64,000 bases of DNA. Origin: Sapria himalayana. Its lineage: Eukaryota; Streptophyta; Magnoliopsida; Malpighiales; Rafflesiaceae. A program made the position numbers and the translations under genes. This document shows positions 37,907 through 50,199 of this stretch, one piece after another; the stretch's first letter is position 1; every line of letters starts with the position of its first letter. The notes under the pieces are model-generated. The model was not told the DNA's origin. It saw nothing but the letters and a program-made list of their open reading frames with translations, and made no database searches. The DNA is taken from NCBI GenBank assembly GCA_029783825.1, contig JAREIK010000385.1, positions 4,632,501 to 4,696,500 on the forward strand. Reading direction: 5' to 3'.

Positions 37907-39339
37907 ACACCTGAAAAATAATATAAACCTTGTATTTTAAATTAGAAATTTCAATGATCTTAAAGACTGAAAAAATAGTGCCTAAGACTACATGTGTGGA
38001 GAATAGTTATACAAATAAACTTCCTTATCTCTCAATATAGTTATAAGAAGAAAATGATGTGGAGAGTTTATAGACTAAATTTGTGGTACAAATAGTGATA
38101 GAATCCCAACTAGTGGCTGAGAAAAGAAAAGAGTATTACGTGGCAGAAAGGAAAAATATGGAGGATCCATAGGAAGGAAATAATAAATAGTGGTAGAGTG
38201 ATAAGTCATGACTTTAACAATGCTGCAACTTTGGTGATACATAAGCTTAATGACAAAGTCACGACTATTTCTAACAAAATGACTTTGATGTTACAGAAAG
38301 ATAATACTTCTTAGAAGCTTATGACATTGTTGTGGTGATGCTTAGCACGACTTTATAATTATAGAAAGAAAATGACCTAAAGAAACTCAATGATAAAGAC
38401 ATGGATAGATCCATCATGATGATTTTGAGGTTATATAAAGAAGAGGGCCATTAGAACTAAAGAAGAATTCATGACATTCCTCAAATTCATGGCATCCATT
38501 GAGGGAAGGGCCAAAGAAGGAATTTCAAAATAAATAGTGTGATGATAAAACAAGATATCAGAAGAAAAGAAGTAAACACATATTCTAAAAAGATAGCATA
38601 GACTACATAGATCACCAATGGTTGTGAGAAAATATTCATGATCTAGCTATAAACATTAATAATTGCACTACTTAGGAGGTAACCCAAAAATGTATTTTCT
38701 TGATTTGATGTAATAAATGCAAGGTACCCATCACATGAATCATTGTGCATAATTCATTTATAGATATAATTTTGGAACTCAAACCATACCTCAATTCTTA
38801 TAATGTCCACCATAAAAATTTACTTCATTATCATGAGACACTATAACACTCAAATCTTGGCATAGAAAATTTATGTTTTTCATGATCATGTGGATGTATT
38901 TTTATTTTGAGAGGGGAGTCATTACTTGACAATGATAAATAATGTTAGTTTGTGAGTTTATTTGGTATGTGAAATACAAGAATATTCTATCATATTTTGG
39001 TATTTTTTGGGAAAGTGTAAGTACAAATGGTGTGATAATTAAATTGATTTTATAGAATTATAATTTTGATAGATTGTAATGAATAGTAGTTAAATTATAG
39101 TATTTTTAGAGTCAAGTGGTGACTTGATCATGCTAGGTCATATCAAATAGTTTTAGTATCCATTTTTGGCAAAAACTCAATACAATTAGATGTGACAATC
39201 TTTGTATGGTATGACATTACTATATTGTTAACATAATTCTTTTATTATGTAATATTTTTTTTGGCTATAATATTATATTTGAGGCACATCTATACTTATC
39301 CTATAATAATTAAATGATTATGATATTAATTTTAAATTG
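37907..39339. other. Right-arm mirror of 16,061-17,559
   Basis: Unassigned DNA with GTCATGACTTTAAC and AGTCACGACTATTT words near 38,205-38,270. The 71-codon frame of the left copy is not open here, which argues against a conserved protein. Confidence 0.4.
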
Positions 39340-39850
39340 TAGTAACCAAGTATCATGACTATTTCCAAGCATCATTGCTTTATCATTACCCATGCTTAAT
39401 ATTACTTAGTCTAAAGTCATGGTTATTCTTTAGTGCCCAGACTTTTGACTATAGAGAGTTACAGAAGATAAAGTCATGACTTTGTTTCATTACCCTGATT
39501 TTAGTATGTAGGCTTATTGCATGAGATGTGGCCATTAATCTATGCCATGAATTTGAATCATGAAAGATAAAGACAAAAGCTGCAACCACTTCTCGGTGCT
39601 ATGCATTTTGTGGTACCAAGACAAAAAACACAAGCCATGACCATGTCACAATGCCACGACTCTGTGAATCAAAAGACAAAGACAAAAGTCATGATCATAC
39701 TCATTACCATAACTTTTGGATTACATAAATTTATGAAATATTCCAAAGGCATGGTCATTTCCATGTGCCATGACTTCAAGCTTTAGAGACAAAGGGTAAA
39801 GTCATGTCATCTTCTCAAAGACATGACTTTATAATTGGAAAATATCTAGA
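39340..39850. repeat. CATGAC-type array, right arm
   Basis: Mirror of 15,530-16,060. CATGAC, GTCATG and GCCATGAC words recur at 39,355, 39,474, 39,637, 39,691, 39,767, 39,803 and 39,821. The 61-codon ORF across it is incidental. Confidence 0.6.
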
Positions 39851-39919
39851 ATTCATGAAGTATAAACGACAATGTGAAAGTGAGGAGAGATGACTTAAAA
39901 AAATTTGCGACCTTCCTTC

Positions 39920-41100
39920 TTCTTCACATTAAACCAAGCACAATAACCATATTAGTATATTTTGCTCTTTCTAGGAGATCCACGAACAAACATGAGACTC
40001 AAAGACTAAAGCTAAATCCTAGAGTTGGGGGTATAACTTTCAAACTCTCATCTTTAGGATAGATTTCAAGGATACAATTAATATAATATGGGAACTTGGT
40101 TTTGAATTCTAGATTCCCATGAGGGTTGTCATCTGGAACTCAAGATTCATGAGACTACTTCTTAGTTACCATATATGAATCTCTACACTATGCCAAGTTA
40201 AATTGAGGTCTTGGATTGTATATTTTTATTGGAATAATGTATGGATATTTTGATTATAAATTTAATGTTTGATTTATATCATGGAATGAAAATTAAATTA
40301 TTAATGAAATTGATGTTTATATAAAACTGAAATTAGAATTTAACTATTAGTGTGTTTGTATATATTATAGAGGTGATTGGTGATAGATAGACCATAAGGC
40401 TCACTCACATATATGGTATGAAGGAAATGACATACTTTATGACTATGATGTACATGTACTTCATCTTGATTTATTAACATGAAGACTCAAATAATCATGT
40501 ATCCTATGTTAAATAAGTTCATTTTTGCCTATTCGACATTCTTGTTTTTTCTTCATGAATTAATGCTTTGTAATACATGAATGGTGCTTTTCCCCATTCC
40601 AATTCAGTCCATCATTACATAATTTTTAGTTGTGATTACCATCTAATTGACCTACTCACATGTTAATGACAAGCTTCAAATATAACTTTGATATTGTTTT
40701 GAAGAGGTGACCATCATACGTCAAACAAATAATTTGTTAATATCAGATTGTATTCTTAATATGACATTATAAAATTATGTTGATTACCTCACTTAGTTTT
40801 CATCAAACACTCTCAATCCCAATTGGAAGAAAATGGGGGAAATCTATATGAATTTTCTTCAAAATGCAAAGCACCACAATAATTGATTTGAATTTTAATC
40901 TTTGCTTGCTAAATAAATAAAGCAAAAATTAGGTTTTGGTATATCAAATATATATATTTATGCCCTAGGGCCTATTTTTTTATCATTTGGTGCGCCAAAA
41001 CCAAAAGTATTTACTTTTTTTAATACTTAAATGCATAATACATACACTATCCTCAACCTCATCATATCAACATGCCACATATAAAAAAATAAAATGAAGA
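39920..41100. other. Right-arm inner LTR-like segment and flank
   Basis: Mirror of about 14,050-15,500. Includes the LTR-like segment (about 39,920-40,500) that is inverted relative to the one at about 42,600-43,030. No gene recognised. Confidence 0.45.
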
Positions 41101-41119
41101 TATAAAGCTGAGTGAGTCT

Positions 41120-41425
41120 GTGAATGTGTATGTGTGTGTGTGTATAGAAACACCTATAACAATAAGTACATAATATTCTATCTATGATTATACATAATAT
41201 TTTGTAGATAATGTTATCCATATATGTATATAATTATATATAATGATAAATAACATTATTCAAATAGATAACATTAACTATATAGTGTTATATATCATTA
41301 TATATATAACATCATATTTAGAGATATATTATATACATATATCTTATATCAATATTATATACACGTGCACACACACACACACATATATACTATATATAGT
41401 GTATATAATAGTATATACTATCTGT

Positions 41426-41465
<40 letters not shown>

Positions 41466-41880
41466 TATATACTATATATATTATATTCTATATAATAGTA
41501 TTACTATATATTTAATCATACTAACTATATAATAGCATATACTATATATACTATAGGTATATATCTATATATATATTTATATATAATGATACATAATATT
41601 ATAAATATATATGTAATATAATCTATATAATGATAGATAACCTTATATGTAATGTTATATATATATATATATATATATATAACATTATGTATCATTATAT
41701 ACATGCACGCACATATTTTGTATAAACTATATGATTTTATATGCTTAGTATATGTATATTATATACTATTATATATATACACATATGGTATATTACATAT
41801 ATAGTATATGTAATTTTATATGTGTATACATAGTATATATATTACAACTTTGCTATATATATTACAAGTAGTAAGCTTGA
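41120..41880. repeat. Compound TA-rich microsatellite block, right arm
   Basis: Mirror of 13,330-14,042, with TGTGTGTGTG near 41,130, ACACACACAC near 41,371 and long TA runs near 41,432 and 41,658. ORFs over it are repeat artefacts. Confidence 0.85.
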
Positions 41881-41889
41881 CTTTTCTCT

Positions 41890-43500
41890 TTATACCAATT
41901 CCATGTGGATTATGTAGGCAGTTGGATCCACCAACTATGAGTCAACTACTACTCTCGATGAAAGGATAAAACTAAGTTTTTGTTAAGATTCATAGATTAT
42001 ATGGTTGATCCTTTTCATTATGAATGATAATATATTTAAATTGTCCGCTTGTTATTGTGCTTAGTTATAAAATGAATATAAGATTATTGTAAAAATGTCC
42101 TAGTATCATTTTGGCATACAAAGTGGTTATCCACTCTTGGGGCCCATCTTAGCTATACATTTAGTATTTTTTTTTACTAAAATAATAAATCAACTCTACT
42201 CGAAAGTCATTCATAAGTCTAAACCTTTTAGGAAATTTGCAACTGCACTTGATGATTACTTTTTATTTGTATTCTTGTTCGCCAAACTCATGTGTCTTAA
42301 AATATGAATTAATTTAGTATTAAAAGTATTTGTACTCTTGATTTCGTAACTATCATACTCGCGCAAAAAACATATATTTTCTTTCAAATCTCATTGGTAG
42401 TTGTCATATAACAAAAGTAACTCATAGAATTATCACCATCTTATATGTCACCTCCACTCACATGTATTTCATAGCTTACTTGTTATTGTTTACCATGATG
42501 ACAAGTGACTTTCACACTAAAAGTGAAACCCTTAAAATAATGTTCTATAAAACTCACACATCAATTGATGGTTAATTCATCTATGATATGCACAATGGAT
42601 TAGCATATAAAAGGCTTCAAGCTTTTAGTTTCTTAAGTATCATACTCTTATGATTAACTTACTTCAACCTTGGGTTTTTACATATAAGTTTGTCTCATGC
42701 ATCAAGATTGGAAGGGTTATTACTTTATTCCTACTATTATTCACAAGTATGCTTCATAACTTTCCTATCACCATCCAACATGATAACACATACAAAGTTA
42801 GCAATAATAAAATTCTAATTTTAGTTTTACATAAATACCATATCCATCAATAACCAAACCACAACAGAATCTAAACATAAAATTATTTAATATGCATCCA
42901 TCACACGAAATGAAATACATCAATGCTTAACCTTAATTTAGCTTAATATTGGCGATAAATTCAGATGAGATAATTTAAAATACATCTTTTACAATATCCA
43001 ATTTCATATTAAAGCCATAAAAATTTTTAAAAATCAAACCCTAAACTCATAATTCTTGTTTGTGCACCTCAAAGTTGCCCTTAGGTGGAATCAAAATTCA
43101 TACCCTCCCCCATAGGGTTAATGCTTATGTCTTTGATTGCACCTTTGCTAATTGATCTCTCGTAGGTTTGGACAACATTTTTTCTTAACAAATCATAGCC
43201 TCTAGTCCTTTTCCTATGTAATACTAAGTCATGGAATACTAAGTTGTAGTACTGAGAATGACTATGACTTATGTATTTTTCCACCATAACTTAAAGTCGT
43301 GGAACTTAGAATGGAGCATAGTATTGGTTATTTACCAAGAGCAAAAGGTTGCAACCCAATGGTTATGGCTAAATTAATGAATAATTGAACTCTCTGCAAC
43401 TAAAAGGCATGGAGCTAGAGAAGTATCATGACTTTTACCTTGTTCTTGGTGTTTATAATGAAAAAGTCACGGCACTATAGAAAGCCATGTTACTTTTCCC
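41890..43500. other. Right-arm mirror of 11,456-13,320
   Basis: Includes the outer LTR-like segment (about 42,600-43,030) and a CATGAC-type array (about 43,200-43,495). The minus ORF at 43,081-43,287 lies in the LTR-like/array junction and has no recognised family. Confidence 0.45.
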
Positions 43501-43909
43501 AGTGGGCTTCTAATAGTTTTGGATAATTATTATTATATTCCTACATTGTGTAGGAGTATTATTTAAGTTTCTTGTTTGGATAATGATAGTTTTTCTTTTA
43601 TTATTAAGAATAATAATCGCTCCATTTTTCATAAGGACGTGTTCTATGCAAATGTCTATTTTCATGATGGTCTCTATGTTATGAATCTTTAAAAATCCAA
43701 TTATTATCATGTCTATAAAATAACTACTAATAAATTTAAATCAAATAATTTAAATTTAACCTATCTTTGGCATTGTCATCCAGGTCATATAATTGAGAAA
43801 CATATCTAAAAACTCTATCAAGTTGGACTTTTGAATTCATTTGATTTTGAATCATATAATAGATATGAATCTTGTCTATTAAATAAGATGACAAATGATC
43901 CCTTTACTG
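43500..43909 (+). pseudogene. Copia-2 GAG-pre-integrase fragment at palindrome edge
   Basis: Plus-strand frame with a WHCHPGH zinc motif near 43,770, then LLNSFDFESYNRYESCLLNK near 43,826-43,885, matching the segment at 11,070-11,455 on the minus strand. It stops at ...CTTTACTG (43,909). The integrase, RT and RNase H that follow in the left copy are absent here, so the duplication breakpoint cuts this element. Confidence 0.85.
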
Positions 43910-43984
43910 GATTATATTCAATACTATAGGAGATACAGTTTGAAGTCATGCGGTCTTGCTTCCTATTTAATATTACTCCCCCAA

Positions 43985-44018
43985 TATAATATATATACAT
44001 ATATACATATATATAAAC

Positions 44019-44082
<64 letters not shown>

Positions 44083-44107
44083 GTGTGTGTGTGTGTGTGT
44101 GTGTATA
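43985..44107. repeat. TA then TG microsatellite
   Basis: About 30 TA units followed by about 13 TG units directly outside the right palindrome edge. Three overlapping ORFs here are repeat artefacts. Confidence 0.93.
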
Positions 44108-44339
44108 TTATATTCAATATATTTGCTTGACAAATTAAAATGGAATACAATTGATAGCGACCTTATATTATTCAATGTTATTTCTTCATATTATAATTTT
44201 GGATTGGGGTCCCTTCAGTGAGTCGTTTAGAGTTAGACCAATCCAAATCAGAAAATAATTCATAATCTAATCTAATCTATATCATCTTTTTTTTAATATC
44301 CTATTATTTGAATAAAATAAAAAGGAAAACTATGCATAT

Positions 44340-44342
<3 letters not shown>
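44108..44342. other. Unassigned DNA between two TA runs
   Basis: Short AT-rich stretch with a GGGGTCCCTTCAG word near 44,207. No gene or transposon end recognised. Confidence 0.35.

Positions 44343-44392
<50 letters not shown>
44343..44392. repeat. TA dinucleotide microsatellite
   Basis: About 25 uninterrupted TA units. Confidence 0.95.
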
Positions 44393-44394
<2 letters not shown>

Positions 44395-44537
44395 ATCAAA
44401 TCTAAGTAATACTTTTTTGTTTCCCTAAATATGAGTGTTCAAGTCAAGGCCAGCTTAATCCCATGAGATACCATACCGTTAACATTTTAGGTATATATAA
44501 AATTTATTCCAATGATACATATAATTTTTGATGAGTA

Positions 44538-46284
44538 TGTAGCAGTACAAATTTACATATACAATTTAAAATATTGAAATATCACAAATTTAAAAAATAA
44601 AAAAAAATTACACTATAACACAATAATTATTAATAATAAAATTTAAAAATAAAAAAATAAAAAAAATAAAAATATTATTAATTATAAAATTTCAAATAGT
44701 TTGTAATATTTTCAAATATTATAATACAACTGTGTTTTATTACGAATCACTTACAAATCACTTACAAATATAAAAGGAAATATTATTAAAATTATTAATA
44801 TTTTCAAATATTAATATTTACAAATATTAATATTTTCAAATAATTTGTAATAGTTTGAAAATATTATAATATTTTCAAATAGTTTGTAATAAAAATAAAA
44901 ATTACATATAGTTTGTAATATTATTAATTTTGAAATTGTGTATAATACAACTTAAAATATAAAAGGAAATTTTTTTAATAGATATCTATTACAAATCACT
45001 TACAAATTTATTACAAAACTGTGTTTTCATCACTATTTTGTTATGGAATGAGAATTCCATCATAAATGACCTATCTATTATTCCATCACTATTTTATGAT
45101 CGATTCGTGACTAATTTATGACAAATAGCTATTAAAAAAATTATTTTTACTCATGAAATTAATTGTATTATATACATTTTCAAAATATTCATAAATAAAA
45201 AAATATTCAAAAAAACTATTAAGGATGCCAAGATTGATTCAACAACTTATAGGAATAGTTCGTGCTTTAATAAACATAATCGAGTTGATTTCGAATATAT
45301 ATTTTAACAATTTGCTTCAATTAGCTATACCCTAATGGTGGCTAAAATAAACATTTATTTTCAAATATCACAAATTTTTATTATATCAAATTTTGTAACA
45401 TCGTTGCATGATATATATTATTTATTTTGAAATATTTTTTTATGTATATGTAGCACTGCAAAATTATATATACAATTTAAAATAGTGAAATATCACAAAT
45501 TTTAAAAATTAAAAAAAAAATCATTGCACAATATAGCACAACATATTTTAATAATTAAATTTCAAATAGTTTATAATATTTTCAAATATTAGAATATTAT
45601 AAAGTAGTGTGTAATACAAATTCAAATGTAAAAATAAATTTAATTAATATATATCTATCACAAATTTTAAATATTGTGTTTCCGTCACTATTTTATGATG
45701 GAGTTCTCATTTTGTCACAAATTTGTGATAGATTAATAATTCTATCACTATTTATTCACTGATTTGTGACCAATTTATGACAAATAACTATTAAAAAAAT
45801 TCATTTTTATATTTGAAATTAATTATATTATATACTTTTTCAAAATACTCATAAATCAAAATATATTCATATAAACTATTAAGGAGACTAATACCAATTT
45901 AAAAACATATTAGAATATCTTGAGTTCAACATAGTGCTAAATTTATAAATTAAGTCAATCTTGAATATATAGTTTTACTAGTTCCTTCAATTGACTATGC
46001 CTCAATTGTGACTAAAATATAAATTTAGTAGATAAATATTATTATTTTTTATAATTTCAAAATTTGTAACTATACATCATGGCATATATTATTTATTTTT
46101 ATATTTCGTATATTTTTTGACTATGTAGCACTATGTATAATAACTTATTATATTGAAATATCACAAATTTAAAAATTAAAAAGTATGTATAATATAGTGT
46201 AATATATATTAATAATAAAATTTAAAAAGTTTCTATAATATTTTTAAATATACAAATATTTTGAAATTGCTTGCAATACAATCT

Positions 46285-46346
<62 letters not shown>

Positions 46347-46350
46347 AAAT
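44538..46350. repeat. Large tandem repeat inside the CACTA derivative
   Basis: A block containing TGTAGCACT...GAAATATCACAAATTT recurs near 44,538, 45,450 and 46,122. A second shared block, CACTATTTTATGATSGA...GACAAATARCTATTAAA, occurs near 45,090 and 45,690-45,790. The period is about 0.67 kb between the last two copies and about 0.9 kb between the first two. Confidence 0.65.
46289..46341. repeat. TA dinucleotide microsatellite
   Basis: About 26 TA units inside the CACTA derivative. Confidence 0.95.
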
Positions 46351-47055
46351 TTTGAAATATTGTATATTACAATTTAAAATATAATAAGAAAATATTCATA
46401 TAAGATTGTGTCACAAATATGTCATAATTTCGTCACAAAATAGTAATGGAAATCCAATTTTTTCTTAAAATAGTGATGAAAATTTAATCTATCACAAACT
46501 AGTGATGAGATATAAAATCTTTTACGATATTTTGTGATGAAATATAATTTCTATAATTATTTTGTGATTGAATTTAAATTACATCATAAAATCATGACGA
46601 AATCCAATTTTTGTCATAAAATTGTGAAGCAATCACAATTCCGTTACAATTCTATCACAGAATTGTGATGAAACTCTATTTTTCTCACTCTTTTTTAACA
46701 TAAATATCATTCATCACAAATTATATTTAATGGAGCTATTTATTTTACTTTATTTAGTGACGGATTTGTGATGGATTATTTTCCATCACAAAAATTCATC
46801 CCAGAGTAGTCTCAATTCTATCGCTAAAACTTTTGTGCTACCTTTCCATCAAAATTTATAAATAGATTTTTTTTGTCACAAATATATTACAATTCTCCAT
46901 CACAAATCTATCACAAACAAATATCAGTCACAAAAATTAATTATGGTCACTATTTTGTCACAAATATGTCACTATTTTGTCACAAATATGCCACAATTTT
47001 GTGACAAAAATTTTGGTCACAAATTTTTGTCACTAAAATTAATGTTTTTGTAGTG

Positions 47056-50000
47056 GAGGTCAGTGGTATCACATCTATTTAAGACCAAGCTCCTTAAAGG
47101 GGAAATCTTTTCTAGAGTGCTCGAATGGTGACATAGATATTGATAGTTTCTCCGAATCTCCCTTGCTAATTGTTGCCCAATTCAATATCTTTATGACAAT
47201 ATTATGCAATTTCTTTTATATTTTCTCAATGGAATTTAATATGCATTCAAAAGATTATATTACAAAATTTACTTCTTTCTCGTTCATAATATATTTTCGT
47301 ATTTTTTCAATCTACTAGTTCTCTTGATATTATGTGTCATCTTTGATTCTTTTATGTCTTATTATCACCATTTTATTCCATTCTTTTGAGACAGCCTCAT
47401 TAAATCTCTCAAATGATTCAACATTGATTGTCACCTTTGTATCCACTCATTTTATTAATTCTTTCTAGAGTTTATAAATCTATCTTCTAACTTTACTTAG
47501 GCTGCAACAAACAATATTTTTATCTTTTGGAGATGTACTTTCCACATTATGTCTCATTCTCAGCTTCTTTTGTTATTGCTATTCCAAATAATTCAGTCTC
47601 ACATTTAAAGAATTCCTCCCTCTTTTTTTACCATCTAACTACATATTTTACAAAACACAAAAAATATTATTTATCATATGTTCTTATACAACTAGAGAAT
47701 GCAAAATTCATGCTTCCTTTTATTCTCGTATTCCTCCTCTCTTTCTATAGCTTCTATATTAGCTTCAAAAAAAGGACAATCATTCTTGCTTAATATCTAT
47801 CAATTCTACTCCTTTAAAATTTATATGCTTTTTTCCATTTCTATCTTTTTAAAACCCTCTTTTAACTCTTTACAATGTCAGGCGGACACCCTTGAACACT
47901 ATTCATCACTATCTTCATTTATCATGACTCCCTCGCCCAACATAATAATGTAATCAAAGAAAGATAAATTATTAGGCTAGAAAATTAATTCTTGATAATT
48001 AAAAATAGACTTCTCAACTTTTTTTTTCACACATCAAATTTATTACAAATGAAAACGGTAAAAAGTATAATTATCTTATCTTGTGTAATAGTTGAGACAT
48101 ATAGTGTCAGTTACAAAAATAAGCAAATAAAATATAGTCATATTTTACTTACCTTCATGAATTTTCCATTTATCAAAAAATACCCAAATTCAAGTAATTC
48201 AATAATAAGCTTCAATCAAAATATACCCAAATTCCTCGCATATCATTTCTTTTCTTCTTGATTCTCGAGATTGATAGAATTTTCTTGCAACAGACACATT
48301 TCCCTTTTTTTTGTGGCTTAAAATAAATTTCAATCTTTCTTTTTGATAATCTAATGGAAAATGGGGATAAACTCCTCTCAACCATGCTCTCCTATAATGT
48401 TTTTTTTGGGGATAGGTAAAATCATAAATTTTCCACAAGTTTCCATTAGAAAAAAGCACTTTAACTTTCTGTGGGACTTTAGAGGAACTTGAATGTGGTT
48501 GTTTTCATTTTTTTCTTATTGCTTGTCCCTATTGTATTGCCCTTCCCTCATTGATTTGATTGTGAGCATTTCTTCAATGCGGCACTCAAATATTGGGGTA
48601 TTGAAGCTTGGATTTTGTAAATTGAGAGGGGAAGATATTTGGGATTTTATGGTTTCCTGCATTCTAGCTTTGTTTAATAGCTATGTAAAATCATGACTTC
48701 ACTTTTTTGTTGAAAATTCTTGGCACTAGATGAGGGTCATGGCCATAAATCATAGCTAAGTTTGAATTTGTGACCCATTTTTGTGCATGGGGGGGGGGGG
48801 GGGGGGGGGGGGGGAGTTGAAGGTGGTTATTGTGCATCAATATCTAGGTATAATGCATATTCAACCAACAAAAAAAGAAAATCCATTTCATCACGCAACA
48901 AAAAGAATCTTCTTGGTTTGCTTCAAAGCAGTGTAACATTTAACATCCATATCAATTTATTCACAAAAGGATGTATTTCATTTATAATTTTTATAGTCCA
49001 TGCCAACTCATTCATGTAGTCTTTTACTTCTTTTATCCTAGTATTTTTAATTTCAACTACCATTACCATATATAAGGCCACCTTAATGATAGATTTCATA
49101 TAATTCTTTAGAATCGAATGCACAAAACTCTTTTTTTTGATTTTGGCCACGACATTTTGATGTATCATAGCTCCTTCAACTTCCTTGACTTTCTTCTCAC
49201 TACTAACAAATTCATTTCAGCTATCAAACATTCTAATGTAGCACATTCTTTAACCATGATCAAGTTAGTGTCAACAATTCTCATTTTTAGTTGTCTAAAT
49301 CGTTATTCTTACACTTCATTTGCTCTTCTTGTCTCAATGAGAAACTTAGTGATTATATATTCAAATGAAGATTGAGAGGTTGGATAAGGACTATCAAATA
49401 TAATCTCTTCATGACTCACATATCTCAAATTTATAGCTTACTATATTCATATAATAGGTAGAAATCACTACTTGTTAAGAAATATGTTTTATCATATTTA
49501 ATAGGATGTGTACATTCATCTTATACCTTTGATATTCTCATGTTTGGTTTTTCTCACTTTCTAGGTCGTGAGATGTTTGCTTAGTTTCAGAGTTTCACTC
49601 TGATGATTGTAGCTAAAAAAATAAAAAAATTCTAACCAAATATATAAAAAAATAGCACAATACAAGTATTGTAACTTTGTTGCACTACCTAATTGTATTG
49701 GTTAGATAGTATTCTAAATGCTTGTTGGTGAGAATAGAAATCCATAAGTCTACATGTTGTACAAGTAGAAAAGTTGACTTTTAGCTAGATATTAATCCCA
49801 TATGAATTGTATTAGTAGTTTAGTTATTCAAATGAGACAACTTGATTCTAGTAAAATAGATTTTTGGAGTGTGGAATCAATCTTATAGCAATGATTTTGT
49901 TCTTATAATTTATATGACATATGTTCAAATTAGCTAGAATTATATTATATTTGGACATATAATGAAGATTTGGTAATGTTCTATGACTCCGTATCCTAAT

Positions 50001-50170
50001 ACTAAACACTGTGATTATCATCATTTAGATTTGGTCAAATATATTTGGACATATTCAAATTACCTAAAATTATATTATATTTAGACATACAATAAAGACT
50101 AGAGTATTGTTCAATGGAATCTTACCCTAATAGTAAATAATGTGGTTGTCATCATTGAGCACATCCTAAT
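47056..50170 (-). other. A/G-rich minus-strand relic, family not recognised
   Basis: The minus strand is rich in Lys/Glu codons and has several short open stretches: 49,168-48,923, 48,459-48,199, and a frame around 47,450-47,120 with blocks such as FERFNEAVSKEWNK and SPFEHSRKDFPFKELGLK. This could be a decayed coding region, possibly a retroelement gag, but I cannot name it. No ATG-to-stop frame of useful length survives. CATGAC words occur near 48,690-48,740. From 49.4 to 50.17 kb the DNA is AT-rich with nothing recognised. Confidence 0.3.
48789..48814. repeat. 26-base poly-G run
   Basis: Uninterrupted G run; the Gly-rich ORF starting at 48,783 is an artefact of it. It is the second long G homopolymer in the window. 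Confidence 0.92.
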
Positions 50171-50199
50171 GGTAGTCCTAGAGGTGTCAAACGGGCCGG

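Larger units (their letters stand above)
29398..43909 (-). repeat. Right arm of the ~33-kb imperfect palindrome
   Basis: Reverse-complement partner of 11,063-25,445, with the anchors given there. Carries mirror copies of the solo LTR, copia-3 integrase/RT, the CATGAC arrays, the inverted LTR-like pair and the TA block. The outer end stops within copia-2 GAG-pre-integrase sequence at CTTTACTG (43,902-43,909), after which the two sides are unrelated. Confidence 0.92.
44500..47055 (-). mobile_element. CACTA transposon end with tandemly repeated subterminal DNA
   Basis: The right edge, read on the minus strand, begins CACTACAAAAACATTAATTT and ends exactly before GAGGTCAGTGG. CACTACAA is the signature end of plant CACTA (En/Spm) transposons. 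Behind it are many TTTGTGAC, TTTGTGATGGA and complementary words from 46,400 to 47,050, the expected subterminal repeats. No matching CACTA end was found on the left and no transposase was recognised, so it is a truncated or non-autonomous derivative. Confidence 0.75.

Noticed and set aside
11063..43909. Palindrome as a pure assembly artefact
   Set aside because: The arms differ by scattered substitutions, different microsatellite lengths, a 0.4-kb indel and independently mutated target duplications, which a duplicated contig would not show. Read support would still be needed for certainty.
43818..44221. Three overlapping ORFs on both strands
   Set aside because: The central half is TA/TG microsatellite, and the flanks include the copia-2 fragment edge; no protein family.
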